Source of the DNA: Clostridium sp. SCN 57-10
GTDB lineage: Bacteria; Bacillota; Clostridia; Oscillospirales; Butyricicoccaceae
Length of the DNA: 21,035 nucleotides
Assembly (NCBI GenBank): GCA_001725215.1
Contig: MEFT01000009.1
Location: 1 to 21,035 of the forward strand
Reading direction: 5' to 3'
A program made the position numbers and the translations under genes. Position 1 is the first letter of the stretch, and each line of letters starts with the position of its first letter. This document shows, one piece after another, positions 1 through 7,949 of this stretch. The notes below the pieces were generated by a model. That model saw only the letters and a program-made list of their open reading frames with translations, searched no databases and was not told the DNA's origin.

Positions 1-649
1 AGAAATAGATGACCGCCGCCAGCAGATAGGGCGAGATGGTCAGATGGGTGGTGCCCGCTACCGCCTTGGACGCCCACATAATTTCCTGCGTGCCGACCGC
101 CACGCCGCAGACCGATGATTCTTTGATCATCGTCACCAGTTCGTTGGCAAGTGTGGGCAGCACATTTTTGATCGCCTGCGGCAGCACGACGAAGCGCAGA
201 GTCTGCCAGCGCGAAAGACCGAGCGAGTGTGCCGCCTCGGTCTGCCCTATGTCGACGGCGAGGATGCCCGCGCGGAAAATTTCGGCGACATATGCCGCGC
301 TGTTCAACCCGAGAGCGACAATGCCGGGGATGAACATGGCAAGGTTGATAAAGCCGAACAGCTTGGTGTTGGGCAGTGAAATGGCGCCGAACACGCCGAA
401 ATAGATGATGTAGAGCTGCACGAGCATCGGCGTGGAGCGGAACAGCGCGATATAGCCGCCCGAAAGGCCGCGCAACACGCGGCTGCTGCTAAGCCGCATG
501 AGCGCGAGCGCAAGCGCCGGAACGATGGCGACGAGCACCGCGCTGGCAGACAGCAGCAGCGTATATTTAATTCCCTGCACAAACAGGGGCCAGAATTTCG
601 GCAGAAACGAGAAGTTCAGCAGGTTGGACGCAAGAAATGCGGCTTGCAT
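1..649 (-). CDS. Polar amino acid ABC transporter permease (HisM/GlnP family), 3' end cut by window edge
   Basis: Membrane subunit of an ABC importer for a polar amino acid. About 216 residues are visible, starting at the ATG at 649-647 behind a GGAGAG site; the stop codon lies beyond base 1. The N-terminal region has hydrophobic helices, the first near residues 22-45. The EAA loop that contacts the ATPase is clear at about residues 138-157 (EAAHSLGLSRWQTLRFVVLP). The gene follows the binding-protein gene on the same strand, 96 bp downstream, with a long stem-loop in the gap. The ATPase gene is expected next, outside the window. The family is certain. The substrate (glutamine, cystine, arginine and so on) cannot be told from the permease alone. 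Confidence 0.93.
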   Translation of the reverse strand, partial: MQAAFLASNLLNFSFLPKFWPLFVQGIKYTLLLSASAVLVAIVPALALALMRLSSSRVLRGLSGGYIALFRSTPMLVQLYIIYFGVFGAISLPNTKLFGFINLAMFIPGIVALGLNSAAYVAEIFRAGILAVDIGQTEAAHSLGLSRWQTLRFVVLPQAIKNVLPTLANELVTMIKESSVCGVAVGTQEIMWASKAVAGTTHLTISPYLLAAVIYF

Positions 650-671
650 GGCGGTCTCTCCTATTCAAAGG

Positions 672-729
672 GCACGCCGACAGCGGGGGCGCGGGTTTCT
701 GACCCGCGCCACAGGCGCTTTCGGCGTGC
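672..729 (-). other. Long intercistronic stem-loop between binding protein and permease genes
   Basis: Nested inverted repeats. The outer arms GCACGCCGA (672-680) and TCGGCGTGC (721-729) are perfect. The middle arms AGCG (682-685) and CGCT (716-719) pair inside them. The inner arms GGCGCGGGT (688-696) and ACCCGCGCC (702-710) pair around a 5-base loop. On the minus-strand mRNA it sits just after the binding-protein stop and before the permease ribosome site. No strong run of T follows, so it may stabilise the upstream mRNA or cause partial termination, giving more binding protein than permease. Confidence 0.75.
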
Positions 730-745
730 TTCCGTTTTTATGGGG

Positions 746-1615
746 TTAGTTCAGGGCGTTTGCGCTCTGCTCGTTGGCTTCGGTCATCCACTGGTCGAGC
801 GAACCGTCCGCCAGGCAGGCGGCAATCGTCTTGTTGATGCTTTCGAGCAGGCCCTGCGGGTCGCCCTTCTTCACGGCAACACCGAGCACGTCGCCCTCAC
901 CGAGCACGATGCCGTCTGCAATGACGAGATCGGGATTGGCGGCCACATAGCCCTCTGCCACGGCGCCGTCAAGGCACACGGCGGCGCACTTGTTAAACAG
1001 CAGATTGTTCACCATGTCGGGCACGGCGGTGAGTAGCAGAGCGTCAGAGGTGGGGAACTTCTCGGCAACGATGTCGGCCTTGGTCGTGCCGGTCTGCGCC
1101 GCGATGGTCTGTCCGTCGAGCGAAGCGACGGTGTTAAACTTTTCGTAATCGGCCTTGCGCACCAGCATGACGGGCGCCTTGTCTTCGTAGTAGACATCGG
1201 AGAAGTCGGAAACCTTGAGGCGCTCTTCGTTGGGCGCGATGCAGGCAAGCACCATATCGACCGTGCCGGCGTCAAGCTCGCCCATCAGCGTGTCGAAGCC
1301 GACATCTTTGATGACCAGCTCGAGGCCCATATCCTCCGCAATTTTCTTCGCGAGCGATACGTCAAAGCCGACGATCTTATCTTCGCCGCCGTCTAAAATG
1401 TGAAACTCAAACGGAGCGTAGTCGGCGCTGGTGCCCAGAATAAGCTGTGTCTTTTTGGGCGCTTCGGAGGTGGTGGGGGCGGCAGTGGTGCCCGGGGCAG
1501 CCGTGGTTCCATTTGTCGTTTCGGTGCCGGCGTTTTGTCCGCCGCAGGCGGCGAGCAGCGAAAACGCGCACATTGCGGCGCAGAGAACGCTGAGCAGTTT
1601 GGTTGTTCTTTTCAT
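746..1615 (-). CDS. Amino acid ABC transporter substrate-binding lipoprotein (SBP_bac_3 family)
   Basis: Extracellular solute receptor of the importer, 289 residues. It begins with a lipoprotein signal peptide whose lipobox LLAAC places the lipidated cysteine at residue 24. A Thr/Ala/Pro-rich linker follows, then a type 3 periplasmic-binding domain opening with LILGTSADYAPFEF and continuing with GFDVSLAKKIAEDMG, both typical of polar amino acid receptors. The start codon follows GGGGAG at good spacing. A near-consensus promoter lies directly upstream. It is the first gene of a minus-strand operon with the permease. The ligand is not determined; the general family call is firm. Confidence 0.95.
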   Translation of the reverse strand: MKRTTKLLSVLCAAMCAFSLLAACGGQNAGTETTNGTTAAPGTTAAPTTSEAPKKTQLILGTSADYAPFEFHILDGGEDKIVGFDVSLAKKIAEDMGLELVIKDVGFDTLMGELDAGTVDMVLACIAPNEERLKVSDFSDVYYEDKAPVMLVRKADYEKFNTVASLDGQTIAAQTGTTKADIVAEKFPTSDALLLTAVPDMVNNLLFNKCAAVCLDGAVAEGYVAANPDLVIADGIVLGEGDVLGVAVKKGDPQGLLESINKTIAACLADGSLDQWMTEANEQSANALN

Positions 1616-1649
1616 AGTCGTTTCTCCCCAAAGTGTTTATGATGGTATG

Positions 1650-1678
1650 ATTATACGACTAAATGAAAAAATATTCAA
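1650..1678 (-). promoter_or_regulatory. Sigma-A promoter of the amino acid ABC operon
   Basis: On the minus strand, TTGAAT (1678-1673), a 17-base spacer and a perfect TATAAT (1655-1650) lie about 35 bases before the start of the binding-protein gene. Confidence 0.8.
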
Positions 1679-1709
1679 TAGCTTACACTGCGTCAAAATG
1701 CATAAAATT

Positions 1710-2795
1710 TTAATGATCAAAATGCCACGCCATAAGCAGATCAACCATTTTGCCATAACTGCGCACGCCGTTTACCTGCCCGGTGGATTTGATGAAAGCA
1801 TCGTTGACGGCGGTTCCCGCGTCGCGTACCGGCGTGTCATACTGCTTAAGATAGAGCGTGAGAGCACGCAGATCGGCGCTCGCTCGGGTGTCAAGCGTTT
1901 TGTAAATGTCGCTTGCCACGGTTTGGTCAACTGAAAACAGTGCGTTGTGCGCGTAAATATATGCATTGAGTGCGCCGGAATAGCGCAGGCGCGCATCATC
2001 GCTCGCGCTGCATACAAGGTAGGCGGTAAAATTGCATTCGTCCTCGGGGCCTATGCCGAGCGAGTGCGCCAGCTCATGTGCCATGTCAAACGGCAGCTCG
2101 AAGTCGACGCCGGTTGCGTTGACCGTCGGCTCCGCCGTCCACGGGCAGTAGAAGCCGACGATGCCGACATAGCTCATCGGCGCGCTCCACAGCACGGCTT
2201 TCTTCACACTAAGTATATCGAGCGGGGGCACGTCAAAACGGTCATACTGCTCGGCTAGCGAGCGGTAGGAAACCTTCAGTTCGTCGTTCAGCGGCTTAAA
2301 GTCAGGGAAGTTGGCCGTGCCCTCAGGCGAGCGATCAACAGAAGGCGCATATTTATTCACTTCATCGCGCAAATATTCGGTAACCTCACGCAGCTCATCC
2401 ACCGAATATTCGCGAACGGCCAATCCGAGAGACTCCGCGAGCGGCGGCGCAGCGAAATTGACGAAATAGAGTATGAAAAAGAGCGTGACGGCAGAGCACG
2501 CGATAAGCAGTGTGCCCGAAAGCGCGACGAGAATACGCTTTTTCATGCCCGATACGACGAGCCACGCGATGATGGCGAGCGGCAGTACGAACATCACGAT
2601 TTCAATGACGGAGGCGGAGACGCGGCTCGTCAGCCAGCCGAGTGCGGCGGAGAGCGACAAGCCGAAGGTGCGCATCGAAAGCGCGCTTTGCGGGGCGTGG
2701 CGCACGCCGGTGTAGATAAGGAGCGAAAGCATAAGTAGATTGACCGAAATGACGGCGTAGATAATCGCACGGCGGCGCGCTTGGTTCTTATTCAT
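1710..2795 (-). CDS. DUF3810 family membrane protein with HExxH zinc-metalloprotease-like motif
   Basis: A 361-residue protein with about three hydrophobic segments in the N-terminal third (roughly residues 10-31, 60-80 and 88-112) and a soluble C-terminal part. That part holds HELAH at residues 240-244 followed by GIGPEDECNF. This HExxH motif with downstream acidic residues is the signature of the DUF3810 family and of zincin-type metallopeptidases, so zinc binding is likely. Proteolytic activity is inferred and no substrate is known. The start ATG has GGAGAC upstream and overlaps the end of the CYTH gene by 8 bp, which suggests coupled translation. No clear terminator follows the stop, so transcripts may read on into the ABC operon. 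Confidence 0.82.
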   Translation of the reverse strand: MNKNQARRRAIIYAVISVNLLMLSLLIYTGVRHAPQSALSMRTFGLSLSAALGWLTSRVSASVIEIVMFVLPLAIIAWLVVSGMKKRILVALSGTLLIACSAVTLFFILYFVNFAAPPLAESLGLAVREYSVDELREVTEYLRDEVNKYAPSVDRSPEGTANFPDFKPLNDELKVSYRSLAEQYDRFDVPPLDILSVKKAVLWSAPMSYVGIVGFYCPWTAEPTVNATGVDFELPFDMAHELAHSLGIGPEDECNFTAYLVCSASDDARLRYSGALNAYIYAHNALFSVDQTVASDIYKTLDTRASADLRALTLYLKQYDTPVRDAGTAVNDAFIKSTGQVNGVRSYGKMVDLLMAWHFDH

Positions 2796-3396
2796 GGGGT
2801 GTCTCCTTCAAAGCCCGCAGGCGGGCGTACTTCGATAGGGGTTGGGCGGGCAGGTCGTAATCGCGCGAGAGGCGCACGGCAAGCGAGGCAAGCGCGCCCG
2901 CATCGCCCGACAGCAGCTCAAGCTCAAGCTCGGCTATGGGCGCCATGCGCCCGTCTGCCGAGAGAGCGCCGTAATCGCCCGCGAGCTCACAGCACAGGCC
3001 GGGCAGAGAAAGCGTATATGCCGTGCGCGTGAAACGCGCCTCGCCCGCGGTCACGAATACGCCCGCAGTGAGCGCTTGCGCGAGCCAATCGGGAAGCGCG
3101 CTGGTTGCCAACAGCGCGGCCAGACCTTCCTCAAGTGTGTGCGCCGGACATTCGTATTCAAGGCGTTCGTGCGGAGCACCCCCCGGTGCCTTGACGGTAC
3201 ACACGCCCGCGCCGTTCTCAAGGCGCAGCCGCAATGCGATGCGCGCGCGTGCCAGAGCGCCGTCCGCCGTGTCGTAATAAACGGTATGCATTTCGATCGT
3301 GCGGGGCGGTGAAAGACAGGGGGCGAGCGCGCCGTCGCGCAATACGGCATCAAGCCGCTCGCGCGGCACGGGAGAAAGCTTATACTCAATTTCCAT
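2788..3396 (-). CDS. CYTH domain protein (triphosphate tunnel metalloenzyme)
   Basis: A 202-residue CYTH protein. Members fold into a beta tunnel that binds triphosphates and divalent metal, acting as inorganic triphosphatase, thiamine triphosphatase or class IV adenylate cyclase. The N-terminal MEIEYKL carries the ExExK signature. Further family landmarks are YYDT, ALRLRLE, TVKAP, RLEYE, AELELELL and the C-terminal LSKYARL. Of two possible ATGs (3402 and 3396), the second is chosen because GGAGGG abuts the first but is 6 bases from the second. The gene overlaps the DUF3810 gene by 8 bp and diverges from zapA. Which triphosphate is used is unknown. Confidence 0.88.
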   Translation of the reverse strand: MEIEYKLSPVPRERLDAVLRDGALAPCLSPPRTIEMHTVYYDTADGALARARIALRLRLENGAGVCTVKAPGGAPHERLEYECPAHTLEEGLAALLATSALPDWLAQALTAGVFVTAGEARFTRTAYTLSLPGLCCELAGDYGALSADGRMAPIAELELELLSGDAGALASLAVRLSRDYDLPAQPLSKYARLRALKETPHE

Positions 3397-3419
3397 GGAC
3401 ATCCCTCCGATAGGGTTTT

Positions 3420-3449
3420 ATTGTACCATCGCGCGCGCTCCTGTTTCAA
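3420..3449 (-). promoter_or_regulatory. Sigma-A promoter for the CYTH-DUF3810 pair
   Basis: Minus strand TTGAAA (3449-3444), 18-base spacer, TACAAT (3425-3420), about 25 bases before the CYTH start. It is arranged back to back with a putative zapA promoter. Confidence 0.7.
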
Positions 3450-3478
3450 CCAAAAGTGAAAATTTTGTGTTGCGTGTA

Positions 3479-3507
3479 TTTAAAAACGCGCGCGTATATG
3501 GTAAAAT
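3479..3507 (+). promoter_or_regulatory. Putative extended -10 promoter for zapA
   Basis: TTTAAA (3479-3484), 17-base spacer and TAAAAT (3502-3507), with TG one base upstream of the -10 box. The zapA start lies about 33 bases downstream. Confidence 0.5.
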
Positions 3508-3539
3508 GTCGGTATATATGCATGAAAGGGGTACGCCGT

Positions 3540-3836
3540 ATGGTGAACAGAGTGATCGTAACGATTGACGGCATGGAATACACCGTCGTCGGGGAAGAGA
3601 CCGAGGAATACATTCGCAAAAATGCCGAGCTGGTCGACCGTAAAATCGGCGAGCTCAAATCACAGACGTCGTTTTCCTCTCTGACGTGCGCGGTACTGGC
3701 GGCGCTCAATCTGTCTGATATGTATTACAAGGCGATGAGCGGCGGCGACAATCTGCGTGCGCAGGTGCGCGAATATGCGGAGGAGAACGCCGCGCTGCGC
3801 GCCCAGCTCAGCAAGCTGAAAAAGGGAAACGGATAA
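3540..3836 (+). CDS. zapA: Cell division protein ZapA
   Basis: A 98-residue ZapA-type protein, which bundles FtsZ filaments at the division ring. The N-terminal RVIVTIDGMEYTVVGEETEEY is the compact ZapA head. A long C-terminal coiled coil follows (from about residue 60), rich in Ala, Glu and Leu. The start at 3540 is preferred over an in-frame ATG at 3522 and upstream codons because AAAGGGG lies 8 bases before it and the domain begins there. The length fits Firmicutes ZapA. It is followed after 38 bp by the U32 gene on the same strand, a pairing often seen in Clostridia (from memory). Confidence 0.9.
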   Translation: MVNRVIVTIDGMEYTVVGEETEEYIRKNAELVDRKIGELKSQTSFSSLTCAVLAALNLSDMYYKAMSGGDNLRAQVREYAEENAALRAQLSKLKKGNG

Positions 3837-3874
3837 CGCGCACACGCGCAAAACCGAGCCGCAAAGGAGAGACC

Positions 3875-5962
3875 ATGGCACTTGAAATTTTAAGCCCTGC
3901 GGGGTCTTATGAGGCGCTGACCGCCGCGATACGCGCAGGGGCAGACGCCGTATACTTCGGCGCGGGCGATTTTAACGCGCGCCGCAACGCCAAAAACTTT
4001 ACCGACGAAGAGCTGACGCAGGCTTTTCGCGACTGCCGCCTGCGCGGCGTGAAAACTTATGTCACGGTGAACACGCTGGTCACCGACCGAGAGCTGCCGC
4101 GCCTGAAGCCTTTGCTTGCGCGGCTTTCCGCTCTGGGGGCAGACGCTTTGATCGTGCAGGATCTCGGCGTGCTGCGCATGGTGCGCGCCCTTGCGCCCGA
4201 CCTGCCTCTGCACGGCTCGACGCAGATGTCCGTTCATTCGCTTGAGGGCGTGCTCGCGGCGCAGAAGCTGGGGCTGTCGCGCGTGGTGCTCGCACGTGAG
4301 CTGCCGCTTGCGGAAATTCGCCACATCTGCGCACACTCGCCCATCGAAATCGAAATTTTCTGCCACGGCGCTTTGTGCATGAGCTATTCGGGGCAGTGTT
4401 ATCTGTCGTCCGTCATCGGCGGGCGCAGCGGAAACCGCGGGCTGTGCGCCCAACCGTGCCGCCTGCCTTACGCGTTTTTCGGCGAGGGTATGCGCCACCC
4501 GCTCAGCCTTAAAGATTTGACCTATGCGCAGTATCTGCGCGACATTGAAGAAGCAGGCGTGGCGTGCGTCAAAATTGAGGGGCGCATGAAGCGGCCCGAA
4601 TACGTCGCGTTGGTGACGCGTGCGTTTAAAAACGCCGCCGTCAGCGGCGAAGCGCCGTTAAACGCTGAAATGTCTAAACTGCGAGCGGTATTTTCGCGGG
4701 ACGGATTTACCGATGGTTATTTGACCGACCGAAAAGGGAACGATATGTTTGGCGTGCGCAGCGAGGCCGACGCGCGCGAGGGGCGCACGGTTTTGCGCGA
4801 GGGGCGCGAGATATACGAGGGCGAGGGCGAGCGGCCGACGGTGGGCATCGACTTCCGCTTCACGGCGCGGCGCGGCGAGCCGATTACACTGATTGCCGAC
4901 GATGGCTGCGGCAACGAGTTTACCGCCACGGCGCTGCCGCCAGAGGAGGCGCACACGCGCGCAACGAGCCGTGACGACATCGAGAGTGGCCTTTTGAAAA
5001 CGGGCGGCACCGTGTTTTTTCCGCGCAGCATACACGTCGAGCTGGAGGACGGCCTGCGCATCGCTTCGGGCGCGGTCAACGCGCTGCGGCGCAGAGTGCT
5101 CGAGGGGGTGGAGGCACGCCGTGTGCAGCCGCCCACGCGGCGCGAGGGGCATTGGGAGCCGGGGCTGCGCCGTCTTGCGCCCGCCGAGCCGCCGCGCTAT
5201 ATTTTTTCATTTCGTAAAATGGAGCAGGTTACGCCCGCTCTGCTCGAGCGCGAGCCTGCGTTTGTCTATCTGCCCGCCGAGGAGGCGCACCGCCACCTGG
5301 AGCTGACGCGTATGCTCGATATGCTTCCCATTGACATTACGTTTGTCGGCAAGGATGGCGAGCGCGCGGCTCTGCTTGACCGGCTTGCCGCGCTTTATGA
5401 CGCGGGTGTGCGCGACGCCGTCTGCGGAAACATCGGACACGCCATGTTGCTGCGCGGCACAGGGTTTGCCCTGCGCGGCGACTTCGGGCTTAACGTGATG
5501 AATGCGCAGACGCTGAAAGAGCTGAAGATGCTCGGTTTTGAGTCTGCCACGCTGTCTTTCGAGCTGACGCTGCCGCAGATTCGCGATCTGTCGAGCAATA
5601 TGCCGACCGAGCTGTTTGCTTACGGGCGGTTGCCGCTGATGCTGACCGAAAACTGCGTGATCAAGACACGCTCTGGGCAGTGTGCGTGCGGCGGCGCGCC
5701 CGCGCAGCTGACCGACCGCACGGGGCGCTCGTTTACCGTGCTGCCCGAGCCGGGGCACCGAAACACGGTATATAACGCCGAAAAGCTGTGGCTAGCCGAC
5801 AAGCTTTCCGACCTTAAGGGGTTGGGGCTTTCTTATCTGCGGCTTTCATTTACCACCGAAAACGCGCGCGAGTGTGAGCAGGCGGCGGCGTGTTACCTTG
5901 ACGGAAAAGGTCAGCCGCCCGAGCGCGTGACGCGCGGGCTGTATTATCGTGGGGTAGAGTAG
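3875..5962 (+). CDS. U32 family peptidase-like protein with DUF3656 domain (RlhA/TrhP-type RNA hydroxylation family)
   Basis: A 695-residue U32 protein. The first 60 residues (SPAGSYEALTAAIRAGADAVYFG) begin a TIM-barrel fold. The U32 signature follows at residues 161-180, with cysteines at 163, 168, 175, 191 and 195 (CHGALC, GQCYL, GLCAQPC). In the E. coli relatives RlhA and TrhP, equivalent cysteines are needed for prephenate-dependent hydroxylation of rRNA or tRNA. The family was originally named after collagenase-type peptidases. The length and two-part layout resemble the long RlhA-like form. The C-terminal part has another cysteine group (CVIKTRSGQCACGG). The ribosome site is AAAGGAG. 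The specific role, RNA modification or peptidase, is inferred. Confidence 0.88.
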   Translation: MALEILSPAGSYEALTAAIRAGADAVYFGAGDFNARRNAKNFTDEELTQAFRDCRLRGVKTYVTVNTLVTDRELPRLKPLLARLSALGADALIVQDLGVLRMVRALAPDLPLHGSTQMSVHSLEGVLAAQKLGLSRVVLARELPLAEIRHICAHSPIEIEIFCHGALCMSYSGQCYLSSVIGGRSGNRGLCAQPCRLPYAFFGEGMRHPLSLKDLTYAQYLRDIEEAGVACVKIEGRMKRPEYVALVTRAFKNAAVSGEAPLNAEMSKLRAVFSRDGFTDGYLTDRKGNDMFGVRSEADAREGRTVLREGREIYEGEGERPTVGIDFRFTARRGEPITLIADDGCGNEFTATALPPEEAHTRATSRDDIESGLLKTGGTVFFPRSIHVELEDGLRIASGAVNALRRRVLEGVEARRVQPPTRREGHWEPGLRRLAPAEPPRYIFSFRKMEQVTPALLEREPAFVYLPAEEAHRHLELTRMLDMLPIDITFVGKDGERAALLDRLAALYDAGVRDAVCGNIGHAMLLRGTGFALRGDFGLNVMNAQTLKELKMLGFESATLSFELTLPQIRDLSSNMPTELFAYGRLPLMLTENCVIKTRSGQCACGGAPAQLTDRTGRSFTVLPEPGHRNTVYNAEKLWLADKLSDLKGLGLSYLRLSFTTENARECEQAAACYLDGKGQPPERVTRGLYYRGVE

Positions 5963-5980
5963 GGAGTTTATTCTCTCTGC

Positions 5981-6014
5981 GCGGGGGATCTTGAAGGCAC
6001 TCCCCGCAGCGGGG
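5981..6014. other. GC-rich stem-loop in the U32-dut gap
   Basis: GCGGGGG (5981-5987) can pair with TCCCCGC (6001-6007). Alternatively CCCC (6002-6005) can pair with GGGG (6011-6014). The two pairings are mutually exclusive. No T-run follows, so it is not a standard terminator. The rest of the 137-base gap (5963-6099) holds only the dut ribosome site AAGGAG. Confidence 0.35.
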
Positions 6015-6099
6015 CGCGCGTAACCCTCGTCCCGTGCGCAGCGCGGAACGTCCAAACCCATCCCCGCCCCCGCAACAAACCCAATGAAGGAGAACATAC

Positions 6100-6537
6100 A
6101 TGCAAATGAACATAAAGCTGCTGCGCGACGGCGCGGCTGCGCCCGAATACCAGACAGCCGAGGCGGCGGCGCTTGACCTGTGCGCCTGCCTCGACGCGCC
6201 GGTTACCATCGCGCCGGGCGAGCGAGCCAAAATCGGCACGGGCGTTGCCGTCGAGCTGCCGCACGATTGCGCGGGCTTCGTCATGGCGCGCTCCGGACTT
6301 TCGTCGCGGCATGGCGTCGCGCTGGCAAACGGTGTGGGGCTGATTGACCCCGACTATCGCGGCGAGGTTTGCGCCACGCTGCAGAACAACGGCCGCGAGC
6401 CGTTTACCGTGAACCACGGCGACCGCGTGGCGCAGTTGTGCGTCGTGCCGTTTGTGCGCGTTTCGTGCGTTGTTTGCAGCGCGTTGAGCGAGACGGAGCG
6501 TGGCGAAAACGGGCACGGCTCGACCGGGGTGCGCTGA
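6100..6537 (+). CDS. dut: Deoxyuridine 5'-triphosphate nucleotidohydrolase (dUTPase)
   Basis: Converts dUTP to dUMP and pyrophosphate, keeping uracil out of DNA and supplying dTMP synthesis. At 145 residues it has the usual length of the trimeric enzyme. All five motifs can be read: I EAAALDLCA (21-29), II ARSGLSSRHG (63-72), III GLIDPDYRGEV (80-90, catalytic Asp83), IV GDRVAQLCV, and V RGENGHGSTG, where His replaces the more common Phe. The start at 6100 is 7 bases after AAGGAG; a second ATG at 6106 is less well placed. The maf gene starts one base after the stop. Confidence 0.95.
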   Translation: MQMNIKLLRDGAAAPEYQTAEAAALDLCACLDAPVTIAPGERAKIGTGVAVELPHDCAGFVMARSGLSSRHGVALANGVGLIDPDYRGEVCATLQNNGREPFTVNHGDRVAQLCVVPFVRVSCVVCSALSETERGENGHGSTGVR

Positions 6538-6538
6538 T

Positions 6539-7099
6539 ATGCTGGTGTTGGCATCGGGCTCGCCGCGCCGCAGGGAGCTTTTGCAGGGGCTTGGGCTTTC
6601 GTTCGTGCTGCGCCCGACGCACTGCGACGAGTACTCGGACACGAGCGCGCCCGACGCGCTGGTACGCGAGTTGGCGCTGCGCAAGGCTCTGGCCTGTCCG
6701 CTTGCGGCGGGGGAGACGGCCGTCGCCGCCGACACGGTGGTGTGTCTCGACGGCGAAATTTTAGGCAAGCCGGACTCGCCCGAGTGTGCGAGCGATATGC
6801 TGCGCGCGCTTTCAGGGCGTACGCACGAGGTGCATACCGGAGTTGCACTGCGCGGCGGTACAGGCGAAACGCATGTTTTTTCGGAATGCACGCGCGTGAC
6901 GTTTCGCACGCTGACCGAAGGAATGATCGAGCGCTACGTCGCATCGGGCGAGCCGTTTGACAAGGCGGGCGGCTATGGCATTCAAGGTGCGGCCGCCGTA
7001 TTCGTCGAGCGCATTGAGGGAGATTATTTTAATGTGATGGGACTTCCGGTGTGCGCGCTGTGGAGGCATTTGCAGGAGATGGGAGAGGTGGATGCATGA
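6539..7099 (+). CDS. maf: Maf family nucleoside triphosphate pyrophosphatase
   Basis: A 186-residue Maf protein, which hydrolyses dTTP, UTP or modified nucleotides to monophosphates. The N-terminal LASGSPRRRELL is diagnostic. CDEYSD, AADTVV with the probable catalytic Asp65, and the C-terminal GDYFNVMGLPVC are also present. The start at 6539 lies one base after the dut stop and matches the family N-terminus; an in-frame upstream ATG at 6500 would add 13 unrelated residues inside dut. Only a weak GGGG site is present, so translation is probably coupled to dut. The stop overlaps the mreC start as ATGA. The position before mreC matches the Bacillus maf-mre arrangement. Confidence 0.93.
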   Translation: MLVLASGSPRRRELLQGLGLSFVLRPTHCDEYSDTSAPDALVRELALRKALACPLAAGETAVAADTVVCLDGEILGKPDSPECASDMLRALSGRTHEVHTGVALRGGTGETHVFSECTRVTFRTLTEGMIERYVASGEPFDKAGGYGIQGAAAVFVERIEGDYFNVMGLPVCALWRHLQEMGEVDA

Positions 7100-7929
7100 A
7101 GTTTTTGCGCACAAAAATTGGCATGACGCTGCTTGCCATCATCGTCGCCTCCTGCCTGTTTATGCTCGGCGCGTATGTCTTAGGCGGGCCTAACTTCGTG
7201 TCCGACCTGCTCGGATCGGTCGTTACGCCGCTGCAGCGCGGGGTGGGCGCGGCGGCAGACGCCGTGACCGACTTTTTTGGATATTTTCATCGTTATGACG
7301 AGCTGAAAGCGGAAAACGAGGCGCTGCGAGCCAAGTTGACCGAGTATGAGCACGCACAGCTCGACTATGACCTTGCAATTTCGGAAAACGAGCTGCTGCG
7401 CGATATGCTTAAGCTCAACCGCCGCCACAAAGACTTTGTGTGTGAGCCGTGCAAGGTCGTTTCCGCTTCGGGCGGGCAATATCGCAGCTCGTTTACCATC
7501 GACCGCGGCAGCCTTGCGGGCATCGAGGTAGGCGACAGCGTCGTGACCAACGAGGGACTCGTCGGTTATGTGTCGGAGGTGGGCCTGAGCTACGCGCAGG
7601 TGCTTACCGTGCTTGACGTATCGGTCAAGGTGGGCGCCACCGTGTCGCGCACGCGCGAAGCCGTCGTTGCCGAGGGGGACCTGACGCTGCTCGGCGAGGG
7701 GAAGTTTAAGCTGTCTTACCTAAAAAACGACGCCGACGTGAAGCCGGGCGATCTCGTGGAAACCTCGGGCTACGGCGGCATGTATCCTAAGGGGCTGCTG
7801 CTCGGGCGCGTACTCGAGTTTAAGCCGGAGGCGCACGGCATTTCAAGCTACGCTGTGCTCGAGCCTGTTGTGCCGCTTAACGAGCTGCGCAGCGTGTTCG
7901 TTGTCAAAGATTTTACCATCGTCGACTGA
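7096..7929 (+). CDS. mreC: Rod shape-determining protein MreC
   Basis: A 278-residue cell-shape protein that links the elongation machinery to wall synthases. It has one N-terminal membrane helix (about residues 8-28), a coiled coil (about 70-105) and an extracellular beta-rich domain with the MreC pattern SSFTIDRGSLAGIEVGDSVV and GLVGYVSEVG. The start at 7096 overlaps the maf stop as ATGA and follows a purine-rich GGGAGAGG; longer starts would add residues inside maf. mreD follows after 20 bp. mreB, which usually precedes mreC, is not here. Confidence 0.93.
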   Translation: MKFLRTKIGMTLLAIIVASCLFMLGAYVLGGPNFVSDLLGSVVTPLQRGVGAAADAVTDFFGYFHRYDELKAENEALRAKLTEYEHAQLDYDLAISENELLRDMLKLNRRHKDFVCEPCKVVSASGGQYRSSFTIDRGSLAGIEVGDSVVTNEGLVGYVSEVGLSYAQVLTVLDVSVKVGATVSRTREAVVAEGDLTLLGEGKFKLSYLKNDADVKPGDLVETSGYGGMYPKGLLLGRVLEFKPEAHGISSYAVLEPVVPLNELRSVFVVKDFTIVD

Positions 7930-7949
7930 TCGGCGGGAAAGGAGAACGT

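Noticed and set aside
6500..6538. Maf start at an upstream ATG within dut
   Set aside because: The 13 extra residues are not part of the Maf family N-terminus, which begins MLVLASGSPRR at 6539.
5968..6909. 313-codon open frame on the minus strand opposite dut and maf
   Set aside because: Arg/Ala/Ser-rich shadow product, no ribosome site, and dut and maf are certain on the other strand.
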